Of a stretch of 64,000 nucleotides of DNA, positions 1 to 9,235 are shown piece after piece. The translations under genes and the position numbers were made by a program. Each line of letters begins with the position of its first letter. Within the stretch, counting starts at the first letter, position 1. The notes under the pieces are model-generated. The model ran no database searches. It was not told the DNA's origin and was given only the letters and a program-made list of their open reading frames with translations. This DNA is from Shewanella benthica KT99 (GTDB lineage Bacteria > Pseudomonadota > Gammaproteobacteria > Enterobacterales > Shewanellaceae): assembly GCF_000172075.1 (NCBI RefSeq), contig NZ_ABIC01000020.1, forward strand, positions 1 through 64,000, in the 5' to 3' direction.

Positions 1-15
1 GCTTCTTTTTAGTGG

Positions 16-41
16 CTGGAGTAAGATTAAGTCTACTCCAG
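16..41 (-). terminator. possible hairpin downstream of ispE
   Basis: An 8-bp perfect inverted repeat (CTGGAGTA / TACTCCAG) with a 10-nt loop lies just past the ispE stop on the minus strand. It is not followed by a clear T run, so intrinsic termination is uncertain. Confidence 0.3.
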
Positions 42-52
42 AGTTTTAGCCT

Positions 53-910
53 CTATAGTCGAGCTAAATGCGACTCTAGGGGCGATATATTAGTCCCTTT
101 GGCGACAAAACCTCGCATGTCCTTCGGCAATTTAGCCAGGACCTCTAAGGCTTGATGCTGCAGTTCGAACTGACCGAAAATACACGCTCCGGTTCCAGTC
201 ATTCTAGACGGCGCGTATTCTATCAGCCAGCCCAAGGTGTTGGCAACTTGAGGGTAGCGTTTAACGACGAAATCTTGGCAATCATTTTTCCATGGGGCAC
301 TCATCAAGGAGTCTATGTCTAACTTAGGAGTGTCGCGGGTAAGTTGTGGATCTTGGAACACAGCTGCAGTGGAAACATGTACATCGGGTATAAGGATTAA
401 GTACCAATATTCTTTCGGTGAAACTGGGATTAGTTTTTCGCCGACACCTTCGGCAAATGCAGATAAACCATTAATAAAAACAGGTACATCGGCACCAAGA
501 ACTAAGCCTAACTTCATCAGTTTCTCCTTAGATAATTGCGTGTCCCAGAGTGCATTCAATGCCACTAAAGTGGTGGCAGCATCGGACGAGCCACCACCTA
601 TTCCTCCGCCCATTGGTAAACGTTTATCAAGCCAAATTTCCGCGCCTTTTTGGCCATTACAAAATTTCTGCAATGATTTTGCGGCTAAGAGAATTAAGTT
701 ATCGCAATCTGCGACAGCGTTACTCATATTCGAATGTAAGGTTAAATCTGATGATTGGGTTACTCTAAAGTCTAAATAATCACAATAATCGACAAATTGA
801 AACAGAGTTTGTAGTTCATGGTAGCCATCTTTACGCTGATTATTGATGTGTAAAAAAAGGTTGAGTTTTGCCGGAGCGGGCCAACCTAGTGATAAATATG
901 TGTCTTTCAT
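53..910 (-). CDS. ispE: 4-diphosphocytidyl-2-C-methyl-D-erythritol kinase
   Basis: IspE phosphorylates the 2-hydroxyl of CDP-methylerythritol in the non-mevalonate (MEP) isoprenoid pathway in the cytoplasm. The 285-aa protein has the usual family length. The N-terminal PAKLNLFL motif carries the conserved Lys near residue 15. The GHMP-kinase glycine-rich ATP loop [14 protein letters not shown] lies at about residues 99-112. A C-terminal [10 protein letters not shown] motif is typical of GHMP kinases. The start codon overlaps the lolB stop (ATGA), so the two genes are translationally coupled in one minus-strand operon. This lolB-ispE order is widespread in gammaproteobacteria. Confidence 0.97.
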   Translation of the reverse strand: MKDTYLSLGWPAPAKLNLFLHINNQRKDGYHELQTLFQFVDYCDYLDFRVTQSSDLTLHSNMSNAVADCDNLILLAAKSLQKFCNGQKGAEIWLDKRLPMGGGIGGGSSDAATTLVALNALWDTQLSKEKLMKLGLVLGADVPVFINGLSAFAEGVGEKLIPVSPKEYWYLILIPDVHVSTAAVFQDPQLTRDTPKLDIDSLMSAPWKNDCQDFVVKRYPQVANTLGWLIEYAPSRMTGTGACIFGQFELQHQALEVLAKLPKDMRGFVAKGTNISPLESHLARL

Positions 911-1575
911 CTAGCGTGTGCTCGCATTAATTGGTGTGTTTTTTTAATCTTATTTGTCGTTGGATCTCTATCAGCGAGAGCTTGCCATTCATTAACCTGT
1001 ATTTTGAGTCGCAGGTCGACTCGCTTTAATTGCAATAATCTGGGGATCTGAGCACCACTCTGATGTTGCCATTTGAGGAACTCGACCTGCCAAGGAGGAG
1101 ACTCTAATGGCGTAAATAAGCTTACTGGCCTATTCTTTTCGTCAAATGAGCTGACTTCATCATCCGGGGAAACTTGGCCCGTTATCCATAGCGGTAAAGC
1201 GTTGACTGGGATAGACCAGCCTGTGACCTTGGTTAGCAATTGCTGAGCATCATGGTGCTCATATGTTTTTCCATCAACCTCTAAGCGTGTCATGCCATGT
1301 TCAGTGATTAAGGACAAAACGGTCGTGCCAAGCATAGTGGTGAGTTTGAGTTCACTTTTTGTCTGGGTGTGCAGCCAGTATAAATTAGTGCTGAAACTAT
1401 CCTTGGGTGTTTTGACAGCAAGCTTGCCTCGCATCTCCCAAGCATGGGCTTGAGATACTTTATCGACTTGTATTGGGACTAAGTTCGTTGCAGTCGTGGT
1501 ACATGCCGATAGTAAACTTAGGCTTAGGATCACCAAAAGAAGAGGTGTTTTTGTGATATAGCTCAAATTATTCAT
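907..1575 (-). CDS. lolB: outer-membrane lipoprotein localization protein LolB
   Basis: LolB is the outer-membrane acceptor that takes lipoproteins from the periplasmic carrier LolA and inserts them in the outer membrane. The 222-aa product starts with a lipoprotein signal peptide, with a hydrophobic stretch at residues 10-23 and a lipobox LLSAC whose Cys is near residue 25. The following sequence has the family features [22 protein letters not shown] and LPLWITGQ. It is the first gene of the lolB-ispE pair and lies divergently from hemA. An IS remnant now occupies the intergenic space upstream. The residue after the Cys is Thr rather than Asp, consistent with outer-membrane sorting. Confidence 0.95.
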   Translation of the reverse strand: MNNLSYITKTPLLLVILSLSLLSACTTTATNLVPIQVDKVSQAHAWEMRGKLAVKTPKDSFSTNLYWLHTQTKSELKLTTMLGTTVLSLITEHGMTRLEVDGKTYEHHDAQQLLTKVTGWSIPVNALPLWITGQVSPDDEVSSFDEKNRPVSLFTPLESPPWQVEFLKWQHQSGAQIPRLLQLKRVDLRLKIQVNEWQALADRDPTTNKIKKTHQLMRAHAR

Positions 1576-1743
1576 CTATTGCTGATAGTGAGGCTCTCTA
1601 TGATACGAAGGCTTGTTAAGAATACCAGACCTAAATGCGAAATTCACTGTATGTCTCGTCGCACTTAGGTATCAAACCACGGCAAGATCATTATAAATTG
1701 AACTTTATGCTCAAGTAGCGATCAGATCACCAAATACTCTTTT

Positions 1744-2405
1744 TTGGTGATGTTAATGACTGCTACTTTTTTAAAACATTTTGATTCGATTGCGGATCCC
1801 CGTATTGAGCGTTGTAAAAAACATAACTTATTAGAGATTATTTTACTCGCTATAAGTGCGGTTATGTCAGGCTCTGAAGGATGGGAAGACATTGAAAACT
1901 TTGGACATCTAAAGCTTGATTGGCTTCGTCAGTATCGTCCTTTTAAAGCAGGTATTCCTCGGCATGACACTATTGCCCGTGTTATCTGCCGATTAAAAGC
2001 GGATGAAATAGAGATAGCAAAGCTAATCGTTAAGCAAAAGGCTGACTATATTCTAGCGCTTAAAGGTCATCATTCTGGTCTACAGGGTGAATTGAAACAA
2101 GACGTTGTCAGCAAGTGCTGGTTAGTAAAAGTTGGTTAAATAATAAATATCAGTGGGTTGGCTTAAAAAGCATTATCAAAGTGACATCAGACGTACATGA
2201 AAAAACGACAGGTAAAGAGACCACTGAAACACGGATCCGTAAAGGCCGAGGTCCGCTTGCTTTTAATGTGATGAGAAAAATAGCAATGACTGTGTTCAAG
2301 CAAGACCAGACAAAACGCGCGAGTATAGTGGCTAAAAAGAAGATGGCAGGGTTGGACGACGAGTATCGCTCAACCCTGTTAGAGTCAGGGATTAAAATGC
2401 GCTAG
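1744..2405 (+). pseudogene. decayed ISAs1-family transposase
   Basis: The first part (1744-2139) reads as an ISAs1/H-repeat-type transposase N-terminus: FLKHFDSIADPRIERCKKHNLLEI, then GWEDIENFGHLKLDWL, then PRHDTIARVI. It jumps directly from the N-terminal domain to KQKADYILALKGH, so the segment holding the first catalytic Asp is deleted. The reading frame then shifts near 2115-2139. The 3' part (to 2405) carries the C-terminal IRKGRGPLAFNVMRKIA motif but lacks the usual sequence just before it. At least two internal deletions and one frameshift make it non-functional. No clear terminal repeats or target duplication were found. It sits between the divergent lolB and hemA genes and may have separated hemA from its original promoter context. 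Confidence 0.85.
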
Positions 2406-2587
2406 CCGTGGGTATCAAACTAAGCTAACCATTATTCTTTGCCGTGAAAACAGGTAACTTAAATTGGATAAATGGATAAGAACTGAGATTATTATTCGGT
2501 TTTGTTAAGCATATTCTGTTTTTAGTTCATTCAATTAAGTAGAATGTCCGACAATAAATTAGATGCCAAGAGATCAAAACGAGTCAG

Positions 2588-3838
2588 ATGAGCCTTTTAG
2601 CGATCGGTATTAATCACAAAACAGCCACGGTTGACCTGCGTGAAAAGGTCGCGTTTTCACCAGATAAAATTCATGAAGCCATGAAGAGTCTGGCGAAGCA
2701 TAGCAAGACCGGTGAAGCTGTGATAATTTCAACCTGTAACCGCACTGAGTTGTATACCAATACCGCAGATGAAGCGGAGGTCGTGCGTTGGCTGGAAGAG
2801 TATCACCAACTTTCCCACGAGGAGGTTGAGTCGTGCCTATACAAATTCCATGGTCAAGCCGTGGTGCAGCACTTGATGCGTGTCTCATCGGGATTAGATT
2901 CACTGATCCTTGGTGAGCCGCAAATCTTAGGTCAAGTAAAGCAATCTTTTACTAAGGCAAGAGAAGCTGGAACTGTCGCTATCACTATGGACCGCATGTT
3001 TCAGAATACTTTCTCGGTAGCCAAGAGAGTCAGAACTGAAACCGAGATCGGTGCCGCAGCTGTGTCAGTGGCATTTGCAGCCGTTAGCATGGCTAAGCAT
3101 ATTTTCTCTGCACTTAGCGCGACAAAAGTCCTGCTAATCGGTGCCGGTGAAACCATTGAACTGGTTGCTAGGCACTTAAAAGATAACGGTGTTGATTCTA
3201 TGGTGGTGGCAAACCGTACACTCTCACGTGCCGAAGGTATGTGTGAGGAGTTCGGTGCGACGGCTATCACACTCGAGCAGATCCCTGATTTTCTCCCTCA
3301 GGCCGATATCGTGATATCATCTACCGCGAGTCCATTACCGATACTCGGTAAAGGCATGGTAGAAAAAGCGCTGAAGCAGCGTCGTCATCAGCCTATGTTA
3401 TTGGTTGATATCGCAGTTCCTCGTGATATTGAAGCCGAGGTGGCCGACCTTGACGATGCTTTCCTCTACACAGTGGATGACCTGCAAAGCATCATAGAAC
3501 AGAATATGGCCTCAAGAAGAGAGGCTGCCGAGCAAGCTGAGATAATTGCAGAAGAAGAGTCACATCTTTTCATGGAGTGGGTCCGCTCATTAGAGTCGGT
3601 AGACAGCATCCGTGAGTATCGCAGCCAAAGTATGGCGATAAAAGATGAGTTAGTTGAGCGAGCGATCAAAAAATTAGCCCAAGGTGGAGATAGCGAACAA
3701 CTGCTACTCGAACTCGCCAATAAGTTAACCAATAAATTGATTCATGCACCAACTCGAGCCTTGACTGCTGCTAGCCGTCAAGGCGATCTTAATCGCATAG
3801 GCCAGCTCAGAACTGCGCTCGGATTAGATAAAAACTAA
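2588..3838 (+). CDS. hemA: glutamyl-tRNA reductase
   Basis: HemA reduces the glutamate of Glu-tRNA to glutamate-1-semialdehyde with NADPH, the first committed step of C5 haem and tetrapyrrole synthesis. The 416-aa protein begins with [13 protein letters not shown]. It carries the catalytic cysteine in [10 protein letters not shown] at about residue 50 and the Glu-tRNA binding motif [17 protein letters not shown]. The NADPH-binding loop [14 protein letters not shown] is near residue 185. The helical C-terminal dimerization domain ends with a normal stop. It is followed after 13 bases by prfA and then prmC, the conserved hemA-prfA-prmC operon. Confidence 0.98.
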   Translation: MSLLAIGINHKTATVDLREKVAFSPDKIHEAMKSLAKHSKTGEAVIISTCNRTELYTNTADEAEVVRWLEEYHQLSHEEVESCLYKFHGQAVVQHLMRVSSGLDSLILGEPQILGQVKQSFTKAREAGTVAITMDRMFQNTFSVAKRVRTETEIGAAAVSVAFAAVSMAKHIFSALSATKVLLIGAGETIELVARHLKDNGVDSMVVANRTLSRAEGMCEEFGATAITLEQIPDFLPQADIVISSTASPLPILGKGMVEKALKQRRHQPMLLVDIAVPRDIEAEVADLDDAFLYTVDDLQSIIEQNMASRREAAEQAEIIAEEESHLFMEWVRSLESVDSIREYRSQSMAIKDELVERAIKKLAQGGDSEQLLLELANKLTNKLIHAPTRALTAASRQGDLNRIGQLRTALGLDKN

Positions 3839-3851
3839 GGTTAACGTTTTA

Positions 3852-4937
3852 ATGAAGGATAGTGTTATCCGCAAGCTTGAAGGCTTGCTTGAGCGTAATG
3901 AAGAAGTATTGGCTCTGTTGAGCGATCCAGGCATTATTGCAGATCAGACGCGCTTTCGTGCGCTCTCGAAAGAATATTCGCAGCTTGAAGATGTCGTTGC
4001 CGCATTCAAAGGCTTTCAGCAAGCGACTGAAGATCTAGACGCCGCGAAAGAGATGTTGAGCGAAAATGATCCTGAGATCAAACAGATGGCTCAGGAGGAG
4101 ATGAAAGAAGCTAAGTCTCTCATCAAGAAGCTTGAAGATGAGCTGCAGATCTTGCTGCTGCCAAAAGATCCTAACGATGACAACAATGCTTTCGTTGAAA
4201 TTCGTGCCGGCGCGGGTGGCGATGAAGCCGCTATTTTTGCCGGTGATCTATACCGCATGTACAGTCGATATTTCGAATCTAATCGTTGGCAGACAGAGAT
4301 AATGAATGCTAACGAGGGAGAGCATGGTGGCTTTAAAGAGATCATCATTAAAGTTTCCGGTGAAGGTGTATATGGCAGACTTAAGTTTGAGTCTGGTGGA
4401 CACAGAGTCCAGCGCGTGCCAGAAACAGAATCTCAAGGCCGTGTTCATACCTCTGCTTGTACTGTTGCAGTCCTTGTCGAAGTACCGGAAGCCGAGGCGA
4501 TTAAGATAAATCCGGCAGACTTGAAGGTGGATACGTTCCGCGCTTCGGGTGCAGGTGGACAACACGTCAACAAAACTGATTCAGCAATCCGTCTTACTCA
4601 CATACCATCGGGTATTGTGGTTGAGTGCCAAGATCAACGTTCACAACATAAGAACCGTGCACAGGCCATGAGCGTGCTCACAGCCCGTATTCAAGCGGTT
4701 GAAGATGAGAAGCGTCGTAGCGTCGAAGAGACCACACGCCGTAACTTAGTCGGTAGTGGCGATCGATCCGAGCGTATTCGTACCTATAACTATCCCCAGG
4801 GACGCGTCAGCGATCATCGAATCAACCTGACTCTCTATCGTCTCAATGAGATCATGGAAGGTGAATTGGATGTGTTGATCGTTCCCTTGATGCAAGAAAA
4901 TCAAGCCGATATGTTAGCGGCCTTGTCTGAAGGGTGA
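3852..4937 (+). CDS. prfA: peptide chain release factor 1
   Basis: RF1 recognises UAA and UAG in the ribosomal A site and triggers hydrolysis of peptidyl-tRNA. The 361-aa protein has the normal length. The stop-codon reading PxT motif is visible as [15 protein letters not shown], with Glu in the middle position where E. coli has Ala. The catalytic GGQ motif is in [16 protein letters not shown]; its Gln is the residue that PrmC methylates. That modifying enzyme is encoded immediately downstream. The ATG start has a short spacing to hemA, consistent with one transcript. Confidence 0.98.
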   Translation: MKDSVIRKLEGLLERNEEVLALLSDPGIIADQTRFRALSKEYSQLEDVVAAFKGFQQATEDLDAAKEMLSENDPEIKQMAQEEMKEAKSLIKKLEDELQILLLPKDPNDDNNAFVEIRAGAGGDEAAIFAGDLYRMYSRYFESNRWQTEIMNANEGEHGGFKEIIIKVSGEGVYGRLKFESGGHRVQRVPETESQGRVHTSACTVAVLVEVPEAEAIKINPADLKVDTFRASGAGGQHVNKTDSAIRLTHIPSGIVVECQDQRSQHKNRAQAMSVLTARIQAVEDEKRRSVEETTRRNLVGSGDRSERIRTYNYPQGRVSDHRINLTLYRLNEIMEGELDVLIVPLMQENQADMLAALSEG

Positions 4938-4996
4938 TCCTTTGGATCTCTCTCCACTTAACACGCTTGAATTAAGCATCAAACTAAGGAAATCCC

Positions 4997-5839
4997 TTGC
5001 ACTTGACTCTAGCTGGAGCCCTAGATTGGGCTTCACCCCAATTGGTCGATGTCTCAGATACACCTAAGCTTGATGCAGAGGTGATGTTACTACACATCAT
5101 TCATCAACAGCGTGGTTACTTGTATACCTGGCCCGATGAACGTCTAACATCGGATCAGGTTGTCGATTACACCAAGATGGTCCAACGCCGTGTGCTGGGT
5201 ACACCCATCGCACACATTGTTGGTGAAAGAGAGTTTTGGTCTCTGCCTTTCATGGTTAATCCTACGACACTTATTCCGCGTCCCGACACAGAAATTCTGG
5301 TAGAAACCGCGTTAAATCTGCCACTGGCAGAAAATGCTCAGGTGTTGGATTTAGGTACAGGAACCGGCGCTATTGCACTCTCCTTGGCTTATGAGAAAAA
5401 AGAGTGGCAGATCACTGCTGTCGATAAGATCATTGAGGCGGTGGCACTGGCAAAAGCGAATCGAGAGCATCTCAAGCTGCAACAGGTTGAGATCATCCAG
5501 AGTGACTGGTTTGATTCGGTAACCTGTTATGACTTTAATCTCATCGTCTCCAATCCGCCATATATCGATGAGACCGATGCGCATCTGGATCAAGGGGATG
5601 TCAGGTTTGAGCCTCAGAGTGCACTGACTGCGGGTGAAGCGGGCTTTGCCGATCTTTATTATATTGCAGCGAGTGCTCGAGACTATTTAGCCCCCGGCGG
5701 CTATCTTCTACTGGAACATGGCTATCAGCAAGCCATGCCGCTGAGGAAAAAGATGATTGAGCTTGGCTACGAGAACGTCGCAACCGTTCGAGATTTTGGT
5801 AGTAATGACAGATGTACCTTAGGCCGATACCCAAGATAA
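4997..5839 (+). CDS. prmC: release factor glutamine methyltransferase
   Basis: PrmC (HemK) uses SAM to methylate the Gln of the GGQ motif in release factors 1 and 2. The 280-aa protein shows the helical N-terminal domain, the SAM-binding loop DLGTGTGAIALSLA and the catalytic, glutamine-binding motif NPPYID. The start is TTG: an in-frame stop lies four codons upstream and an AAGGA ribosome binding site sits at 4986-4990. The last codons and downstream flank (5830-5890) are repeated 565 bp further on, so something has inserted or duplicated at the gene's 3' end. Its usual downstream neighbour sirB2 is pushed 2 kb away. Confidence 0.97.
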   Translation: MHLTLAGALDWASPQLVDVSDTPKLDAEVMLLHIIHQQRGYLYTWPDERLTSDQVVDYTKMVQRRVLGTPIAHIVGEREFWSLPFMVNPTTLIPRPDTEILVETALNLPLAENAQVLDLGTGTGAIALSLAYEKKEWQITAVDKIIEAVALAKANREHLKLQQVEIIQSDWFDSVTCYDFNLIVSNPPYIDETDAHLDQGDVRFEPQSALTAGEAGFADLYYIAASARDYLAPGGYLLLEHGYQQAMPLRKKMIELGYENVATVRDFGSNDRCTLGRYPR

Positions 5840-5890
5840 CTCCTAGGGCTTCGAATGAAGCCTGATGACATTCTGGTTTAGCTTCTAGCT
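5830..5890 (+). repeat. 61-bp direct repeat, copy 1 (prmC 3' end)
   Basis: The last bases of prmC with its stop codon and the following flank, 61 bp in all, recur at 6395-6455 with a single mismatch. The repeat brackets about 500 bp of non-coding sequence. It looks like an attachment-site or duplication footprint at the 3' end of prmC. Confidence 0.85.
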
Positions 5891-5924
5891 GAGTTGGTAT
5901 TGGGAAATGAGTGTTAACTTTTAC

Positions 5925-6038
5925 CTTCATGGTTATCTAACGCTTCCCAGCGGGGGATGTGCAGATGCTTCTGCGAACCGCCGCAAGCACTTCCCTGTGG
6001 GCTCTGCCAAAACATCCTTGTTTTGGAAGCTCGCAGCC
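5925..6038 (+). repeat. TCC-loop hairpin repeat, copy A1
   Basis: This copy begins CTTCATGG and contains GCTTCTGCG...CGCCGCAAGCAC, an imperfect stem. It then has CTGTGGGCTCTG, a terminal hairpin CCAAAACA-TCC-TTGTTTTGG, and AAGCTCGCAGCC. Related copies in this window lie at 6490-6604, 7521-7611 (inverted), 22691-22762 and 23848-24180 (inverted and expanded). Confidence 0.8.
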
Positions 6039-6394
6039 ACATATATGGACCCATCCCTCGTTAGCACAATTATTCAGTCTTTTTTGAGATATCAGAATTT
6101 CCCATAAGAAATCTATTGATAAAAACATCAAATATCACGTAATTATCGTTACATATTTTTGTACGGTTTAAACATCGCTTCTAGCATGGGTTGCTATATA
6201 CCTGCAATAAGTGCCGATTGAATTAAAGTGCCAAAATCTTATGGGTGTCCACTTATCGCGGTTGCATAAAACCAATCCGCATGGCATTTTAATAGCAGAT
6301 AAATCTACATCTTACGTGCTAACTGGCGCTCATGTTGTCAGAGATTTTATGTGGTGAAATGACTTCTTTTTATGCTGGGTGGCTCGATTAATCG

Positions 6395-6455
6395 CCCAAG
6401 ATAACTCCTAGGGCTTCGAATGAAGCCTGATGACATTCTGATTTAGCTTCTAGCT
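6395..6455 (+). repeat. 61-bp direct repeat, copy 2
   Basis: This is the second copy of the prmC 3'-end repeat, including the final bases of the coding sequence and its TAA. It differs from copy 1 at one position (g to a near the end). No prmC coding sequence precedes it here, so it is a displaced duplicate. Confidence 0.85.
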
Positions 6456-6489
6456 ATTTTGTTGTTGGATAGTATTTTGAAGGCCATAA

Positions 6490-6604
6490 CTTCATGGTTA
6501 CCTACCGCCTGGCCGGCGAGGCATGTGCAGATGCTTCTGCGAGACGCCGCAAGCACATCAGTGTGGGCTCTGCGATTTCATCCTTGAAATCGAAGCTCGC
6601 AGCC
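6490..6604 (+). repeat. TCC-loop hairpin repeat, copy A2
   Basis: It has the same layout as copy A1: CTTCATGG, GCTTCTGCG...CGCCGCAAGCAC, TGTGGGCTCTG, a terminal hairpin, then AAGCTCGCAGCC. Its terminal stem is CGATTTCA-TCC-TTGAAATCG, different from A1 in both arms but still self-complementary. Confidence 0.8.
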
Positions 6605-6824
6605 GTATCTACACTGGCTGATTTTTTCTCTTCGATTAGGCTTTGCTGTTAACCGTAACCTCGGAACTTACTAAATAACTTTTGCCCCAAAGCTTGTTAG
6701 TCTTTGAGATCGTCATATTTCCGTTTTCATGATTTGACTTACTTATACTCATGCAAGTCATTTAACAGCTTTTAAATGTGGGCCAACATACTTCTTATAA
6801 GCCTTAAGCGATGCTTCACTGTTG

Positions 6825-6864
6825 CCAATGATATGAGAGTTAGCACGATTGCTTGATTCCAGCA
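6825..6864 (+). repeat. shared junction sequence, copy 1
   Basis: A roughly 40-bp segment ends in the 17-mer ATTGCTTGATTCCAGCA (6848-6864) and abuts the truncated group II intron. The same segment, with AATGATA and AGTTAG in the left part, abuts the truncated fadD gene at 22850-22889. It probably marks the end of the same repeated or mobile sequence at both sites. Confidence 0.65.
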
Positions 6865-7353
6865 CTGCTTATTAAACCAAGTAAGAGCAATCTATTATCA
6901 TTTTTGAGTAACTTACGCGAACTCATCAAAAAGCACGCAACTATTCCAGTAAACGATCTCATTAAGATTTTGAATCCGAAGCTGAGAGGATGGGCGAATT
7001 ATTATCGTCATTGGGTGGCAAAGCGAACTTTCGATTATGTAGTCCATCAACTTTTCTGGTTGTTATGGCGATGGGCGGTAAGGCGTCACCTAACGAAAAG
7101 CAAAGACTGGGTACGTCGAAAATACTACATGAATCGCATAGGTGGGTGGCAATTCCACGGCTGGCAGAAAATCGCCAACATGGACTGCCATTTTAATCTG
7201 GTTCAGATAGCTCAAACGCCGATAAAGAGACATGTGAAAATCAGGAGTGCTGCTACGCCATTCGATCCTCAATATCTAGCCTATTTGGTTAAGAGGAAAC
7301 CGAAAAAGCAAAGTCGTAATTCTTGGTTCGAACCGGCTCTGGCTGCAATGTAA
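6865..7353 (+). pseudogene. group II intron reverse transcriptase/maturase, C-terminal fragment
   Basis: About 163 residues remain. The maturase (X) domain has LLIKPSKSNLLSFL, then LNPKLRGWANYYRH, which is diagnostic of LtrA-like maturases, and a basic C-terminus with TPIKRHVKI and DPQYLAYLVKR. The upstream reverse transcriptase domain, including the YADD catalytic motif, is absent. The piece is continuous with intron domains V and VI downstream, so it was part of one element truncated from the 5' side. It has no start codon or ribosome binding site of its own and is unlikely to be expressed as a functional protein. Confidence 0.88.
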
Positions 7354-7394
7354 TGTAGGTAGCTGGGTAACGTAACACGCCTTAGTGGAGGCTT

Positions 7395-7428
7395 GAGCCC
7401 AGTGCAGTGAAAGTTGCACGCTGGGTTC
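7395..7428 (+). ncRNA. group II intron domain V
   Basis: This is a 34-nt hairpin with the diagnostic domain V layout: GAGCC at the 5' end, a GTGAAAGT internal segment and GGTTC at the 3' end. It lies 41 bases after the maturase stop codon and directly before domain VI. It is catalytic in intact introns but an orphan here. Confidence 0.85.
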
Positions 7429-7469
7429 TTAGGAGGGCGGCACTTGGCAACAAGTGCCGCCTATCCGAC

Positions 7470-7838
7470 AGAAACGTGTTACTAACCAGTAAAACTCAAA
7501 TCGGAGAGGCAAATACTTAGGTGTGAACGCGGCTGTGACCTTCCGTGACATGGAGGTCACGGCAGAGCCCACAGGGACCGTGCTTGCGGCGGGTCACAGA
7601 AGTGTTTGCACATTTAGCGAGCCGCAGGCTATAAATACCGATGAAGCCATGCTTACCAGATACTAACCAAATACCGAACTAGCCCAATGAAGCAATCAAA
7701 AAAGAGATTTGAAAATTGTTATCCGACAAGTAAAACTCATCGATAATGTGAAAATTAGCACAAGGCTGATCGGGATATTGGTGATGGGGAGGGGGATCGG
7801 GTACACTACCGCCTTTGTCAGCCTAATAAGAGTTTTAA
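7470..7838. other. intergenic region upstream of sirB2
   Basis: There is no gene in this stretch. It holds hairpin repeat A3 (7521-7611) and a stretch with GCCGCAGGCTATA and AGCCCAATGAA that also follows the repeat near 24169. Just before sirB2 there is ordinary AT-rich sequence that may hold its promoter. Confidence 0.5.
7521..7611 (-). repeat. TCC-loop hairpin repeat, copy A3 (inverted)
   Basis: Read on the minus strand, this copy gives TGTGCA, CTTCTGTG, CGCCGCAAGCAC, CTGTGGGCTCTG, then the terminal hairpin CCGTGACC-TCC-ATGTCACGG, then GGTCACAGCC. It is the inverted counterpart of A1 and A2 with yet another terminal stem. Flanking bases to about 7745 also match the region after copy B2. 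Confidence 0.75.
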
Positions 7839-8234
7839 ATGGAAACCCTAACCAGTTTTTATCCTGCTATTAAGCACGTTCATTTGACCTTCGTTGCCGC
7901 TAGTGTATTGTTTTTTTTAGTGCGTTTCGTGCTTCATATGCGTCAGTCACCTATCATGGATAAGAAGCTGATGAAAATCGCTCCCCATGTCATCGATACA
8001 TTACTGTTATTATCTGGTTTGACCTTGTGTTTCGTCATTCAGCAATATCCCTTCATCGACCCTTGGATCACCGAGAAGTTAGGCGCTGTTGTGGCATATA
8101 TCCTTTTAGCTACTATTTCTTTAAAGGCTAACAAAGGAAAGCTATTCAAGGTGTTTGCCGCTTTCGGCGCGATTGCTTGGGTGGTATATGCCGGTAAGAT
8201 AGCCATTTTTAAGCAAGCGGTGCTAATGGTCTAA
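7839..8234 (+). CDS. sirB2: SirB2 family membrane protein
   Basis: This 131-aa integral membrane protein has about four predicted transmembrane helices, near residues 10-32, 48-66, 80-95 and 102-125. Sequence and position (after prmC, before sirB1 and kdsA) identify it as the SirB2 family, which was named for effects on invasion gene expression in Salmonella. Its biochemical role is not established. Conserved features include HVHLTFVAASVLFFLVRF and a KIAPHVIDTLLLLSGL helix. Its stop overlaps the sirB1 start by one base (TAATG), implying coupling. The repeat island upstream separates it from prmC. Confidence 0.9.
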   Translation: METLTSFYPAIKHVHLTFVAASVLFFLVRFVLHMRQSPIMDKKLMKIAPHVIDTLLLLSGLTLCFVIQQYPFIDPWITEKLGAVVAYILLATISLKANKGKLFKVFAAFGAIAWVVYAGKIAIFKQAVLMV

Positions 8235-9022
8235 TGACGACACTGACTCTGAAAGACAGTATTCAATTGCCGGAAATGGCATTTGAAATTTCACAGCATC
8301 TGGGCTTCTCAAAACTCGAATCAGCCAAATGGGCTTGGTTAGAGATTGCGGGCTCAGTCTTGAGTCATTATGTAGTGGATCGTCATGAGAGATTAGAGGG
8401 TCTTTTACATTGGTTTTATCAAGATTTAGGTTTTTGCGCCCGCGAATCCTATTTTAGCGTCGAAGCTGCTGATTTAGGGGCTTGTGTCATCACACGTCAG
8501 GGAAATAGCACGACTTTGGCCACAGTGTTGATGTTGCTTGCAAAGCAACTCGATCTAGAACTAGAGCCTCTGCTACTGCCTGGTACCACTGTGCTATGTA
8601 GCCGAATCGATGACAAGATCCGTTATATCGATCCGTTAACCGGTGATGACTTAACACGACATGAACTTCACGTGTTAGTGCGGGGAGAACTGGGTAATAG
8701 CGTAGGCTTTAAATCGAGTTATCTTAAGCCTGTAAGCTCGAAGCGTCTGGTCTCCAGAATGATACACGAGCTTAAAGCCGGTAGTATCATCTCACATCAG
8801 TTTGAGCCAGCGATGGAGTGTTGTAATTTACTGCTGCAATGGCATTCAGATGATCTTAATCTTAATCGAGAACGTGCTTTTATCGCGCAACAGCTAGGTT
8901 GTATCAGTGTGGCCGCTGCGGACCTTAAACACTTTGTCGATAACAGCCCGCACGACCCTATGATTGAACTGGTTAAGATGCAACTCAAAGAGCTCAAGGG
9001 TAAACAAGAAGTTTATCATTAA
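8234..9022 (+). CDS. sirB1: SirB1 family transglutaminase-like protein
   Basis: This 262-aa protein has an N-terminal transglutaminase-like fold (SirB1_N family), with FYQDLGFCARESYFSVEAADLGACVITRQGN followed by PLLLPGTTVLCSR. A C-terminal helical TPR-like part follows (LLQWHSDDLNLNRERAFIAQQLGC). It matches the E. coli YchA/SirB1 family, which lies between prmC/sirB2 and kdsA in enterobacteria. The catalytic competence and substrate are unknown. It begins at the ATG that overlaps the sirB2 stop. A DUF819 gene lies between it and kdsA here. Confidence 0.9.
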   Translation: MTTLTLKDSIQLPEMAFEISQHLGFSKLESAKWAWLEIAGSVLSHYVVDRHERLEGLLHWFYQDLGFCARESYFSVEAADLGACVITRQGNSTTLATVLMLLAKQLDLELEPLLLPGTTVLCSRIDDKIRYIDPLTGDDLTRHELHVLVRGELGNSVGFKSSYLKPVSSKRLVSRMIHELKAGSIISHQFEPAMECCNLLLQWHSDDLNLNRERAFIAQQLGCISVAAADLKHFVDNSPHDPMIELVKMQLKELKGKQEVYH

Positions 9023-9235
9023 CATGTGTCTAAATTCGCTGGCTGTTACGCTTCAGAGGGCTCATCGATAAGCAGTTTTCAATAAATACCGAGTGGCAGG
9101 CAAGGATTCCGGTCACTCTCATTTAGCTCTATATCGCCTGTATCGAGCCGTTAAACTAATCAAAAGCAAGAAATACTAAAGCTAATAATAAAAAATTATA
9201 ATAACAATAATGCTATCGAAGGGAGATAATACAGC

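Larger units (their letters stand above)
5840..6847. other. gene-poor intergenic island downstream of prmC
   Basis: I see no convincing gene in this kilobase. It contains the two 61-bp direct repeats and two copies of the hairpin repeat (5925-6038 and 6490-6604). The rest, 6039-6394 and 6605-6824, is AT-rich sequence in which I recognise nothing. Short ORFs across the hairpin repeats are out of frame between copies and are not credible. Confidence 0.6.
6865..7469 (+). mobile_element. 3' remnant of a group II intron
   Basis: The segment holds the C-terminal part of an intron-encoded maturase followed by intron RNA. Domain V is a typical 34-nt element at 7395-7428 (GAGCCC...GTGAAAGT...GGGTTC). 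Domain VI follows as a GC-rich hairpin (GGCGGCACTTG / CAAGTGCCGCC) with a bulged A near 7462, and the intron appears to end at about 7469 (CCGAC). All of domains I-III and the reverse transcriptase core are missing, so it cannot splice or move on its own. The 5' break coincides with the shared 17-mer junction. Confidence 0.88.

Noticed and set aside
5925..6038. Integron attC site
   Set aside because: The hairpin repeat is suggestive, but I cannot find the attC core-site sequence, an integrase gene or ordered cassettes, so only a generic hairpin repeat is claimed.
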